A stretch of DNA of 37,337 bases, taken from contig JAQUWD010000039.1 in assembly GCA_028693055.1 (NCBI GenBank), positions 1 to 37,337 on the forward strand. Reading direction: 5' to 3'. A model generated the notes under the pieces. That model was not told where the DNA came from. It saw nothing but the letters and a program-made list of their open reading frames with translations, and did no database searches. The position numbers and the translations under genes are program-made. This document shows, one piece after another, positions 16,700 through 24,510 of this stretch (the first letter of the stretch is position 1; each line of letters opens with the position of its first letter). The DNA comes from Eubacteriales bacterium. Its GTDB lineage: Bacteria; Bacillota; Clostridia; Christensenellales; Aristaeellaceae.

Positions 16700-16755
16700 A
16701 TTCATCCTGCCTTCCAACGGTATCACCGTTCTATGTTTTTTCACCCACTCGTTCA

Positions 16756-16795
16756 TCAAAATGCCGCGGCAGGAGGGCTTCTCTCTGCTGCGGCA
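16756..16795 (-). terminator. Weak terminator-like hairpin after the sulfatase
   Basis: An 11-bp stem with one mismatch (16785-16795 with 16762-16772) and a 12-nt loop, followed by TTTT on the minus strand. It may partly separate the sulfatase from the downstream dehydratase. Confidence 0.4.
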
Positions 16796-16799
16796 AAGC

Positions 16800-18161
16800 T
16801 TAATCGATGATCACGGGCGACGCGTGTTCCTCACGCTGAATCCAATTCAACAATCGGGCGCGTAACTCCTTCTTGACCTGTCGGTAGGCTTCCTCCCCAA
16901 CGACGTTATTCAGCTGATAGGGATCAACCGTCATATCATAAAGGAAATCGTCCGCATACAAGTCAGAGGAGGCCTTTTCACCACCGTCGATTCCCGGAGC
17001 GTAGATCGCGTACAAGTACTCCGGCGTGCGGATACAGCGGCCTACCCGGCTTTCGGAAATCTGCGCGAAGGCCTCGTTCCATCGATCGGGCGTTTTCCCC
17101 TGCACCACGTCCAGTAAATTTTCGCCAATCATTTGATCGCCAACCTCCACACCCGCCAACGCCAGAATGGTTTTAGGCAAGCTGGCTGTGCTGACGATTT
17201 CATCCACGGTCAGGCCGCCCTGAAAGCCGCCGCCGGAAATCACCAACGGTATGCGCAGACACGCGTCGTGACAGCTGCGTTTATAATCATCACCGCCGTT
17301 TAAATGGCTGTCCTTGTTGCGGGTCTTAAAGTGAGAGCCGTGATCGGAGGCATAGACAATCACCGTGTTCTCATAAAGCCCCTTTTCCTTCAGCTTTGCA
17401 ACAATACGACCCAAATTTTCGTCCAAGCTGGCGCAGGCTCCCAGATAATCAGGATACTCCTCCCGGTAATCGCCGCCCAGCGCCTTCAAATCCTCAGGCG
17501 GATCATACTGCGCAAAGCGTTCCTTGGAGCCCTTGGGCCCTTCGTAATGCTTATGATCGTTCTGATGATGAGGCTCGATATGAGAAATGGTCATAAAGAA
17601 CGGTTTTTCAGGCTTTTGATCCAGATACTCCAGCGCAAAATCAGTGATGCAATCCGCCCGATAGCCCACAAAATCCACCCGGTTATCATTCTCGTCAAAC
17701 ACATACCCGTCATAGCCGTGGGAAGTAAATTCCAGTACGTCTGCCGCGCGCCAGTACCCGGTATAGCCGCCCCGATACGCTCGCGGAATCGCCGTGACGG
17801 TATGATCAACAGCCAGCTTCCCCTCCAGCCCGCCGTCGCTGGCCAGATGCCATTTGCCCACGTAGGCCGTTTCGTAACCGGCTGCCTCTATGTAATGAGC
17901 CAGCGTTTTGGTATGCAGCGGCAGCATGACGTTATTACGGAAGCATCCCGTTTCCGTCGGGTATTGACCTGTTTGGAACAAAGCCCGACAGGGGCCGCAT
18001 ACCGGCTGAGGCGTAAAGGCGTGGGTAAACTTCACTCCCTCCTTTGCCAACGCGTCCAGATTGGGGGTGATATTGAGCTTTTGACCAAAGCAGCCGCAGG
18101 TATCCGCCCGTTGCTGATCGGTAAAGAAAAAGAGAATATTAGGTCTTGACGTGTTGCTCAT
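16800..18161 (-). CDS. Cys-type sulfatase, cytoplasmic
   Basis: A 453-residue sulfatase that hydrolyses sulfate esters. The formylglycine motif C-x-P-x-R is CGPCR (Cys55 to Arg59), followed by the expected TGQYP. Metal and active-site residues are visible in FFTDQQR (Asp15), GKWHL and YASDHG. There is no signal peptide, so the substrate must be taken up first, as for choline-sulfatase-like enzymes. In an anaerobe the active-site Cys needs a radical SAM maturase (anSME); none is in the window unless the radical SAM protein at 4009 serves, which its lack of a SPASM-type C terminus argues against. GAAGGA lies about 8 nt before the ATG. The dehydratase gene follows on the same strand. The exact sulfated substrate is unknown. 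Confidence 0.9.
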   Translation of the reverse strand: MSNTSRPNILFFFTDQQRADTCGCFGQKLNITPNLDALAKEGVKFTHAFTPQPVCGPCRALFQTGQYPTETGCFRNNVMLPLHTKTLAHYIEAAGYETAYVGKWHLASDGGLEGKLAVDHTVTAIPRAYRGGYTGYWRAADVLEFTSHGYDGYVFDENDNRVDFVGYRADCITDFALEYLDQKPEKPFFMTISHIEPHHQNDHKHYEGPKGSKERFAQYDPPEDLKALGGDYREEYPDYLGACASLDENLGRIVAKLKEKGLYENTVIVYASDHGSHFKTRNKDSHLNGGDDYKRSCHDACLRIPLVISGGGFQGGLTVDEIVSTASLPKTILALAGVEVGDQMIGENLLDVVQGKTPDRWNEAFAQISESRVGRCIRTPEYLYAIYAPGIDGGEKASSDLYADDFLYDMTVDPYQLNNVVGEEAYRQVKKELRARLLNWIQREEHASPVIID

Positions 18162-18327
18162 TGACTTTTCCTTCTTTCTACACGGTCACGGCAGCGTTTT
18201 TTTCACTGTCCCCGCACCAAATAAAATGGAATGAACGCCATGATTCAAATCAAAGCAAGCATACCATTCTCATTCAGGAAAAGCAATACTCTTTCCAGTG
18301 CTATAAAGTGAAATGCCGTTCCCGGCG

Positions 18328-19680
18328 TTACCCTCTTTTGCGATGCTGAATCACCGCGTCCCGTATAGCCGGGGCATTCATGACATGCCCGATATCGTCA
18401 AACCGCGAGCCATGACAGGGGCACTCCCACAGGCGCTCCTTGGCACGGTAAACCAGCTTACATCCCATATGAGGACACCTAGGCGCGGTAAAATGAAGCA
18501 TGCTTTTCATATAACGCGCTCCCATCCCAAAGCAAGCCTTTAATTGCGCTGCTTGTACGCCTTTTCCCTGACGCTGACCGCTATAAATCTCATAACCGTC
18601 GCCTGACAGGCCTAGCACCTTGGCGGTAATTGCCTGCGCCGCCACCATGCTCCCCATCAGTCCGCGGCCGCCATACCCAGAGGCGACAAAGAGGTTGGGG
18701 GTTTTTTTACTGTAGGGGCCGATATAGGGCAGTCCATCGGCGGAATAGGTTTCAATTCCCTCTACTGCCCGTTCCATCTGCGCCGCGCCAAGCAGGGGGG
18801 CGTACCGGGACTGAAAACGGGTTGTCAGATCGTTTTCCTCGCCGCTGCCCGTTTGCTCGCCGCTCAAGCGCAGCAAAGCCCCCTCCTTGGTTTTTCTCAA
18901 GCCGTATGCGTTTCCAAAATACATGCCATCGAACTTTGCCGGTTCACCCAAGGGAAAAAGCCCAGCCTTTCGCTGAATCAGTCGCAAAAAATACCAGCCC
19001 GGCGTATTCACGATGGGATAGCCCGTGGCAATAATGATATAAGGCGCAAGCACGCTGCCCCGCTCCGTATAAGCCAGATTGGTTTCCAACGCCGTCACTC
19101 GGGAATGCTCAAAAATGCCTATGCCCAGCGCTTCCCCGGCTGTAGCTAAATATCGTAAATGCTTCATGGGGTCAAGGGTCGCCATATTTTTTATGCACAG
19201 GGCATATTCTGCCGGCATAGGCGACTGCGCGGCTTTGCTCGTCTGCGCTGCAATACCGGCCCTGCGCATGGCCTCAGCCTCTTTTAGCAGCTCCTCTTCC
19301 CTCTGCCCTACCGTATATGCGTCCACGTCCAGCCAATCCGACCTTGCTCCCAGCTCGGCGGATAGCTCGCGCAGCGCATGAAAGGCATTCTGCTGCGTCT
19401 GTCCATAAGCGGCGGCTACCGTTTTCCCCCGCCGCTCCTCCAGCAGGCGATAGGAAAGTCCACCCGACAGGCTGACCATGCCCGCGCAGCGAGAGGTAGC
19501 CCCGCTGCCCAAGGTTTCCGCCTCCAACACAACCACCTTAAGCCCGGCTCTGCTCAGCCATAACGCAATGGTCAGCCCGCTGACGCCGCCCCCCACCACC
19601 ACAGCGTCTGCTGAGCGTCGCCCCCGCAAAATGGGATGAATCCGTTGTACGCCATGAAGCCAATAATTTTGCTGCTCCAT
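18328..19680 (-). CDS. FAD-dependent oxidoreductase with C-terminal Rieske domain
   Basis: A 450-residue two-domain protein. The N-terminal DAO-type FAD domain starts with the dinucleotide motif VVVGGGVSGLTIA near residue 30, followed by EAETLGSGATSRCAGM. The C-terminal 60 residues are a Rieske [2Fe-2S] domain with CPHMGC and CPCHGSRFD, giving the two Cys and two His ligands. The layout resembles B. subtilis YhfW. It probably oxidises an amine or imino acid and passes electrons to its own Fe-S cluster; the substrate is not known. The start at 19680 has AAGGAGG 6 nt upstream; an in-frame ATG at 19710 lies above that site. It is divergent from the hydroxyacid dehydrogenase and precedes the sulfatase on the same strand after a 166-nt gap. 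Confidence 0.87.
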   Translation of the reverse strand: MEQQNYWLHGVQRIHPILRGRRSADAVVVGGGVSGLTIALWLSRAGLKVVVLEAETLGSGATSRCAGMVSLSGGLSYRLLEERRGKTVAAAYGQTQQNAFHALRELSAELGARSDWLDVDAYTVGQREEELLKEAEAMRRAGIAAQTSKAAQSPMPAEYALCIKNMATLDPMKHLRYLATAGEALGIGIFEHSRVTALETNLAYTERGSVLAPYIIIATGYPIVNTPGWYFLRLIQRKAGLFPLGEPAKFDGMYFGNAYGLRKTKEGALLRLSGEQTGSGEENDLTTRFQSRYAPLLGAAQMERAVEGIETYSADGLPYIGPYSKKTPNLFVASGYGGRGLMGSMVAAQAITAKVLGLSGDGYEIYSGQRQGKGVQAAQLKACFGMGARYMKSMLHFTAPRCPHMGCKLVYRAKERLWECPCHGSRFDDIGHVMNAPAIRDAVIQHRKRG

Positions 19681-19748
19681 TGTGCGCCTCCTTAATGGCT
19701 TTGTCTTCATTCTACCGTGGAAGCGGTTTTTCTATACAGCGCCGCCCC

Positions 19749-19777
19749 TTGTTCTCATTGCAAAAAGCTGATATGAT
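19749..19777 (+). promoter_or_regulatory. Promoter of the hydroxyacid dehydrogenase
   Basis: TTGTTC (19749-19754), a 17-nt spacer and TATGAT (19772-19777). AAAGG and the ATG at 19811 follow. Confidence 0.5.
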
Positions 19778-19810
19778 AATGGGGCACTTTACGAAAGGCG
19801 TGATTTTTTA

Positions 19811-20761
19811 ATGGCAACGATTCTAATCACCTTCGGCGTACCCAGCGAAGGGTTTTATCAAAACCTTTCCGAGCATACGATAAACATTCCGCAAAACGGC
19901 ATGCGCTATACCGAGGAAGAGCTATTCTCTCTGCTGCCTACAGCGGACGCGATTGTGGCCTGCACGCCCCTGACGCGGGAGATGATCGCAGCGGCTGGCA
20001 GGCTTAAGCTGGTGGTATGCTATGGCGCGGGCTATGACGCGATCGATCTTTCCGCCCTCCGGGAGCGCGGAATCATGCTTTGTAACATTCCCGATTCCGT
20101 CACCGCGCCTACGGCGGAGCTAGCCATTGCTCACATCACCAATCTGGCTCGGCGGCTTACCTTTTTTCACGATTTGCTTCGCCAACCGGATTCCTCCTCC
20201 GCGTTTTGCATTGGCAAAAATATGGGAACTTCGCTGGCAGGCGCGACCTTAGGCATTATCGGCATGGGACGCATCGGCGGCAAGGTGGCTGATTTTGGCC
20301 GCGTCATGGGCATGAAGGTGCTCTATACCGCCCATGGGGCAAAGCCCGAGCGTGAAGCGCTGGGCGAGCACTATGTATCGCTGCCGGAGCTAATGGCGCA
20401 GGCGGACTTTATCAGCATTCACTGCCCCTGCACCGCCGAAACCAAGGGGATGATCAACGGCGAAATGCTGGAATTGATGAAGCCCACCGCCTATCTGATC
20501 AACACCTCCCGAGGCGCGGTTGTGGATGAGCCCGCGCTGCTCCATGCGCTGAAAACACGGCGAATCGCCGGAGCCGGACTGGACGTCTTTGTGAGCGAGC
20601 CGACCATCAACCCCGCTTTTCTCAAGCTGGACAATGTAGCGCTCACCCCGCATTCCGGCTCTAACACCGCCGCCGCTCGGCGTGAAATGGCCGATCAGGT
20701 TAGCGAGCGCATTTTAACATTTTTAGCTGGAAAAGCGCCAAAAAACATCATTATACCATAA
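19811..20761 (+). CDS. D-isomer-specific 2-hydroxyacid dehydrogenase
   Basis: A 316-residue NAD(P)-dependent enzyme that interconverts D-2-hydroxyacids and 2-keto acids. The Rossmann motif is GMGRIG (151-156). Catalytic Arg lies in NTSRGAVVDE, Glu in DVFVSEP and His in LTPHSGSNT, the standard Arg-Glu-His set. Length and layout fit the glyoxylate/hydroxypyruvate reductase or D-lactate dehydrogenase groups, without the extra C-terminal domain of long SerA. The divergent FAD-Rieske gene and the nearby dehydratase suggest a role in organic-acid metabolism (inference). It has its own promoter and a strong terminator, so it is a single-gene unit. Confidence 0.9.
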   Translation: MATILITFGVPSEGFYQNLSEHTINIPQNGMRYTEEELFSLLPTADAIVACTPLTREMIAAAGRLKLVVCYGAGYDAIDLSALRERGIMLCNIPDSVTAPTAELAIAHITNLARRLTFFHDLLRQPDSSSAFCIGKNMGTSLAGATLGIIGMGRIGGKVADFGRVMGMKVLYTAHGAKPEREALGEHYVSLPELMAQADFISIHCPCTAETKGMINGEMLELMKPTAYLINTSRGAVVDEPALLHALKTRRIAGAGLDVFVSEPTINPAFLKLDNVALTPHSGSNTAAARREMADQVSERILTFLAGKAPKNIIIP

Positions 20762-20782
20762 ATCGCCTATATTTGATTCTTT

Positions 20783-20810
20783 ACCGCTTCCGTTGTCGGA
20801 AGCGGTTTTT
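20783..20810 (+). terminator. Intrinsic terminator
   Basis: A perfect 9-bp stem (20783-20791 with 20798-20806) and a 6-nt loop, followed by TTTTT. Confidence 0.9.
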
Positions 20811-20941
20811 CTTTGCGTTCCTTTGTCCGTTTCCCACTTCTTCTGTCAATGGTCCCGCCTTATGGGCATAAGCCCGGCTTTCTTTACATACATACCAGCA
20901 TACGAAGGGGAAAAGAGAGAAGAACGGAGGGATCCAATTTC

Positions 20942-21826
20942 ATGAGCAATAAACCCCTCAAGCTGCGTCCCAAAGGGCAATCGCTGTCGCCGCCAGTCGG
21001 TCGGGAGCAATCCCGCGCCGGCCCGGTGCAGCGCCTTAAGGAGCTAAAAAGCGTTAAGAATGTGCGCAGTCTTGCCGCCAAGGTCGGTTTAACCCTCTGC
21101 TTACTGGCTATATCCGCCGCTTATGTCGTGGGGCTTAACGACAACGCCACAGCCGTGGTTGCGCGCAAGCGGGAGCTGCCCGTCTACTCCGTAGAGCGCA
21201 GCGATAAGGTGATCTCCATCAGCTTCGACGCATCCTGGGGCGCGGATAAAACCATTGCTATTCTGGATCTTTTGGATCAATACGACGTAAAAACCACTTT
21301 CTTTCTGGTTGGCGGATGGGTGGATAAATACCCGGATATGCTAAAGGAAATTGCGGCGCGCGGCCATGAAATCGGCAATCATTCGGACACCCACCCTCAT
21401 ATGAGTCAGTTGAAGGAGCAGGCCATCAAGGATGAACTGCGTATCATGAGCGACAAAGTGGAGAAGCTAACCGGTGTGCGGCCCACGCTTTTCCGACCGC
21501 CCTACGGCGATTACAACGACCGCGTCGTTCAAGTAGCCCGAGCCGAGGGCTACGAGGTAGTGCAATGGAGCATAGACAGTCTGGACTGGAAGGATCGCGG
21601 CACACAGGACATCATCAAGCAATGCACCTATCGCGTGGACAACGGGGATATCGTCTTGTTCCATAACGACAGCAACGATATCGTCAACGCGCTTCCCACT
21701 GTTTTACAGCACTATCAGGGGTTGGGCTTCAAAATCATTCCTGTCAGCGAGATCCTGCTGCAGGGAGAAACGACCATCGACGTGCAGGGAAAGCAGCATC
21801 CAAAGGCAACCACAGAACCACAGTAA
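20942..21826 (+). CDS. Membrane-anchored NodB-type polysaccharide deacetylase (PdaB-like)
   Basis: A 294-residue protein with a basic cytoplasmic N terminus (about 45 residues), one transmembrane helix (about 47-66) and an external NodB deacetylase domain (about 85-275). It would remove N-acetyl groups from peptidoglycan or related glycans. Motif 1 reads SFDASWG (94-100), so Asp96 is kept but the second Asp of TFDDG is Ala. Motif 2 is HSDTH (147-151) and motif 3 is RPPYGDYN from Arg185. The FDxSWG variant is what I recall in PdaB-like sporulation proteins. The start at 20942 has GGAGG 11 nt upstream. The SSB-like gene follows after 17 nt. Confidence 0.87.
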   Translation: MSNKPLKLRPKGQSLSPPVGREQSRAGPVQRLKELKSVKNVRSLAAKVGLTLCLLAISAAYVVGLNDNATAVVARKRELPVYSVERSDKVISISFDASWGADKTIAILDLLDQYDVKTTFFLVGGWVDKYPDMLKEIAARGHEIGNHSDTHPHMSQLKEQAIKDELRIMSDKVEKLTGVRPTLFRPPYGDYNDRVVQVARAEGYEVVQWSIDSLDWKDRGTQDIIKQCTYRVDNGDIVLFHNDSNDIVNALPTVLQHYQGLGFKIIPVSEILLQGETTIDVQGKQHPKATTEPQ

Positions 21827-21843
21827 TAAATGAGGTGAATAAC

Positions 21844-22536
21844 ATGGAAGAGACAGGAAACATCATCCATTTACGGGGACACGTATGTCAAAGCCTAACG
21901 TTCGGCCACGAGTTGTTTGGCGAGCAGTTTTACGTTACCACACTTCGAGTACCCCGTCTGAGCGGTGCAGAGGACTTCCTACCCATCACATTGAGCGAGC
22001 GGTTGCTGATCGATTCTCCCATCACCACCGGCAGTCCCATCTGCTTGGAGGGCCAGCTGCGCAGCTATAACAAGGTGGTAGAGGGCGCGGGAAAGCTACT
22101 AATCACCGCCTTCGCCCAGCGGCTTGTACCCATGAGCGAAGAGGAAAACCCCAATCGAGTACAGCTAACCGGAGCGCTGTGCAAGCCGCCCAGCTACCGC
22201 ACCACTCCCTTTGGCCGGGAAATTGCCGACCTCATGCTGGCGGTGAACCGTTCTTATGGCAAAAGCGATTATATTCCCTGCATTACTTGGGGACGCACCG
22301 CGCGTTATGCAGCCAACCTGAAAATCGGCGACAAGGTGCAGCTGGTGGGGCGTTTCCAAAGCCGTAATTATCAAAAGCAGCTGCCCGACGGCACCATGCT
22401 TAACAAGGTGGCTTACGAGGTCAGCGTCAGCCGTTTAGCCGCCACGAAGGACGAAGCGGCTTCTCAATATCAGGGGTTTGCGCCCCATCTGCCCCTTCAG
22501 TCCCAATCCAGCCTAAGCGGGATGCGGGAGTTCTGA
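21844..22536 (+). CDS. SSB-like protein with two OB folds
   Basis: A 230-residue protein with two successive OB-fold segments. The first is about 4-95 (IIHLRGHVCQ...GSPICLEGQLRSY); the second, about 101-198, is clearly SSB-like (NRVQLTGALCKPPSYRTTPFGREIADLMLAVNR...GDKVQLVGRFQSRNY). It should bind single-stranded DNA. The C terminus (SLSGMREF) lacks the acidic DDDIPF-type tip that recruits partner proteins in canonical SSB, so it is probably an accessory SSB and not the replicative one. The ATG at 21844 has GAGGTG at a good distance; a GTG at 21835 lies inside that site. Co-transcription with the deacetylase is likely from the short gap. Confidence 0.77.
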   Translation: MEETGNIIHLRGHVCQSLTFGHELFGEQFYVTTLRVPRLSGAEDFLPITLSERLLIDSPITTGSPICLEGQLRSYNKVVEGAGKLLITAFAQRLVPMSEEENPNRVQLTGALCKPPSYRTTPFGREIADLMLAVNRSYGKSDYIPCITWGRTARYAANLKIGDKVQLVGRFQSRNYQKQLPDGTMLNKVAYEVSVSRLAATKDEAASQYQGFAPHLPLQSQSSLSGMREF

Positions 22537-22565
22537 AAAGCCGCCAACAAAAACGGAGAAAGTAC

Positions 22566-22594
22566 TTGCCTTTTTACAGAGGCTCATGTACAAT
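22566..22594 (+). promoter_or_regulatory. Promoter of the SRP RNA
   Basis: TTGCCT (22566-22571), a 17-nt spacer and TACAAT (22589-22594), 7 nt before the inferred RNA 5' end. Confidence 0.72.
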
Positions 22595-22600
22595 AAGGAA

Positions 22601-22733
22601 GCCGTAGGCGCGATGACAGTCGAGTCCTGTGCGATTTCAATACGTGAACCCTGTCAGGTCCGGAAGGAAGCAGCAGTAAGCGTGGTTTGGGATGTGCTGC
22701 GGGGTCGCTCGACTTGAGCGCTTACGGTTTTTT
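22601..22733 (+). ncRNA. ffs: Signal recognition particle RNA, short type
   Basis: The RNA scaffold of the signal recognition particle, which binds Ffh and targets membrane proteins. The diagnostic domain IV sequence, with the GGAA tetraloop at 22662-22665 and the asymmetric loop AGCAGC, lies near 22651-22680. Outer helices close it: AGTCGAG pairs with CTCGACT, and GCCGTAGGCGC at the 5' end pairs with GCGCTTACGGT at the 3' end with wobbles. A T6 run at 22728-22733 makes that last helix part of the terminator. At about 115-130 nt it is too short for the Alu domain of the 260-270 nt Bacillus type. Confidence 0.94.
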
Positions 22734-22767
22734 ATCATTCATGAGATGAAAACAGGGGGAAATGCCA

Positions 22768-24018
22768 ATGAATTATCAGCACGTAATGGAAGCCGACCCG
22801 GAAATTTTCAAGGCTATGAGCGACGAGGTCGCCCGTCAGAGAGCGCATATCGAACTGATCGCCTCGGAAAACTTTGTCACACCGGCCGTCATGGAAGCAA
22901 TGGGCTCACCCCTGACCAATAAATATGCCGAGGGCTATCCGGGAAAGCGGTATTACGGCGGCTGCCAGTGCGTAGACGTAGCCGAGGAACTGGCGCGCGA
23001 CCGCGCAAAGCTTCTTTTCGGCGCTGATCATGCCAACGTGCAGCCTCATAGCGGCGCGCAAGCCAATACCGCCGTTTATTTCGCCATGCTGGAGCCGGGC
23101 GATACCGTGCTGGGAATGAACCTGTCCCATGGCGGTCATTTAACGCATGGCAGCCCCGTTAACATCAGCGGCAAATATTTCAACTTTGTACCCTATGGCG
23201 TGGACAAAGCCACCGGACGGATCGATTACGACGTGGTGCGCGATTTAGCCAAGGAGCACAAGCCCAAGATGATCGTAGCCGGCGCTTCGGCTTATCCCCG
23301 CGCCATTGATTTTAAGCAGCTGGGGGAGATTGCCCGGGAGTGCGGCGCGATGCTCATGGTGGACATGGCCCATATTGCGGGCTTAATTGCCGCTGGGCTT
23401 CACGAAAGTCCCGTTCCCTACGCAGACTTCGTCACCACCACCACCCACAAAACCCTGCGGGGCCCGCGGGGCGGCATGATCCTTTGCAAGGAGCAATACG
23501 CTAAAGCCATCGATAAGGCTATCTTTCCCGGCACGCAGGGCGGCCCCTTGATGCATGTAATCGCCGCCAAGGCCGTCAGCTTCCACGAGGCGCTGAAGCC
23601 GGAATTTAAAACCTATCAGCAGCAGATTCTCAACAATGCCAAGGCGCTGGAGAACGCGCTGCGCGCCAATGACATCAAAATGGTATCCGACGGCACGGAC
23701 AACCATTTGATTCTTATTGACCTAACCAACACCGAGCGCACCGGCAAGGAGCTGGAAGCGCTGCTAGGCCTTTGCAATATCACCGTCAACAAGAATACCA
23801 TCCCCGGCGAGCAGCGCAGCCCGTTCATCACCAGCGGTATCCGTGTGGGCACTCCCGCCGTTACCACCCGCGGCATGACGGAAAGCGATATGGAAAAAAT
23901 CGCAGGCTTTATCAAGCGGATTATCGACGGCGGAGAAGCCGTCTGCCCCGCTGTAAAGGCTGATGTAGAAGAAATGATGAAGCGTTTCCCACTCTATGAA
24001 GGCTTCCCCAATGACTAA
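22768..24018 (+). CDS. glyA: Serine hydroxymethyltransferase
   Basis: A 416-residue PLP enzyme that converts serine and tetrahydrofolate to glycine and methylene-tetrahydrofolate. Clear family segments are [28 protein letters not shown], the PLP-binding lysine region [14 protein letters not shown], and [21 protein letters not shown]. Length matches the family. GGGGGA ends 7 nt before the ATG at 22768, while an in-frame ATG at 22762 is too close to that site. The yraN gene overlaps its 3' end by 8 nt. The SRP RNA lies just upstream with its own terminator. Confidence 0.96.
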   Translation: MNYQHVMEADPEIFKAMSDEVARQRAHIELIASENFVTPAVMEAMGSPLTNKYAEGYPGKRYYGGCQCVDVAEELARDRAKLLFGADHANVQPHSGAQANTAVYFAMLEPGDTVLGMNLSHGGHLTHGSPVNISGKYFNFVPYGVDKATGRIDYDVVRDLAKEHKPKMIVAGASAYPRAIDFKQLGEIARECGAMLMVDMAHIAGLIAAGLHESPVPYADFVTTTTHKTLRGPRGGMILCKEQYAKAIDKAIFPGTQGGPLMHVIAAKAVSFHEALKPEFKTYQQQILNNAKALENALRANDIKMVSDGTDNHLILIDLTNTERTGKELEALLGLCNITVNKNTIPGEQRSPFITSGIRVGTPAVTTRGMTESDMEKIAGFIKRIIDGGEAVCPAVKADVEEMMKRFPLYEGFPND

Positions 24019-24376
24019 CGGAAACCACAACGCCTACGAAAAGGGCGTGCTGGGCGAGGCTCGCGCGCTGGCATATTTGTCCGAGAAGGGAATGGTACCG
24101 CTCCAAACGCGGTATCATTCCCCTTTTGGTGAAATCGATCTGATCATGACAGACGGAACCACACTAGCCCTCATCGAGGTTAAAATGAGAGCGCGAGGGC
24201 ATTCCTATGACGGCATCAGCGCCGTAGACCGGAAAAAGCAGGATCGAATCATTCTGACCGCAAGGCATTACCTAGCCGAGCATCCATGGAACGGGGCGGT
24301 TCGCTTTGATATTGTGGAAATCACAGCAGACGGCGTTCAGCATATCATCGATGCATTTCAAGGCAGCGAATGGTAA
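24011..24376 (+). CDS. yraN: YraN family protein (UPF0102)
   Basis: A 121-residue protein of the UPF0102/YraN family, an endonuclease-like fold of unproven role linked to DNA processing. The restriction-endonuclease-type residues appear in FGEIDLIM (Asp) and LIEVKMR (Glu-x-Lys). [13 protein letters not shown] and [15 protein letters not shown] are typical of the family. It starts at the ATG that overlaps the last codons of glyA, with GAAGG about 8 nt upstream, so the two are probably coupled. Confidence 0.88.
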   Translation: MTNGNHNAYEKGVLGEARALAYLSEKGMVPLQTRYHSPFGEIDLIMTDGTTLALIEVKMRARGHSYDGISAVDRKKQDRIILTARHYLAEHPWNGAVRFDIVEITADGVQHIIDAFQGSEW

Positions 24377-24449
24377 AACCTCTCTATTTTGCCGTGTTGG
24401 ATTTACAAAAAACACAGCTTGGGGGGTTTTATCAAGCGTCTATATGTAG

Positions 24450-24455
24450 TATAAT
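24450..24455 (+). promoter_or_regulatory. Probable -10 box upstream of cdaA
   Basis: A perfect TATAAT at 24450-24455 in an AT-rich stretch, with only a poor -35 match upstream. It is the only promoter candidate I see ahead of the cdaA operon. Confidence 0.4.
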
Positions 24456-24510
24456 ATAGGTTAGAAACCTTCGTTCTGTAGGAGCGAGCACTTTGGGGAG
24501 GTGGAACGGA

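Noticed and set aside
16700..16759. An N-terminal extension of the dehydratase starting at TTG 16759 or ATG 16756
   Set aside because: No ribosome binding site precedes it, it abuts the sulfatase hairpin, and the family usually starts a few residues before the EMD segment.
17304..18149. A 281-codon open frame opposite the sulfatase
   Set aside because: The sulfatase has complete catalytic motifs. The antisense frame has no ribosome binding site and an Ile/Arg-rich composition typical of a shadow frame.
23041..23160. A glycine riboswitch linked to glyA
   Set aside because: The upstream region is fully occupied by the SRP RNA and its terminator; no tandem aptamer pattern is present.
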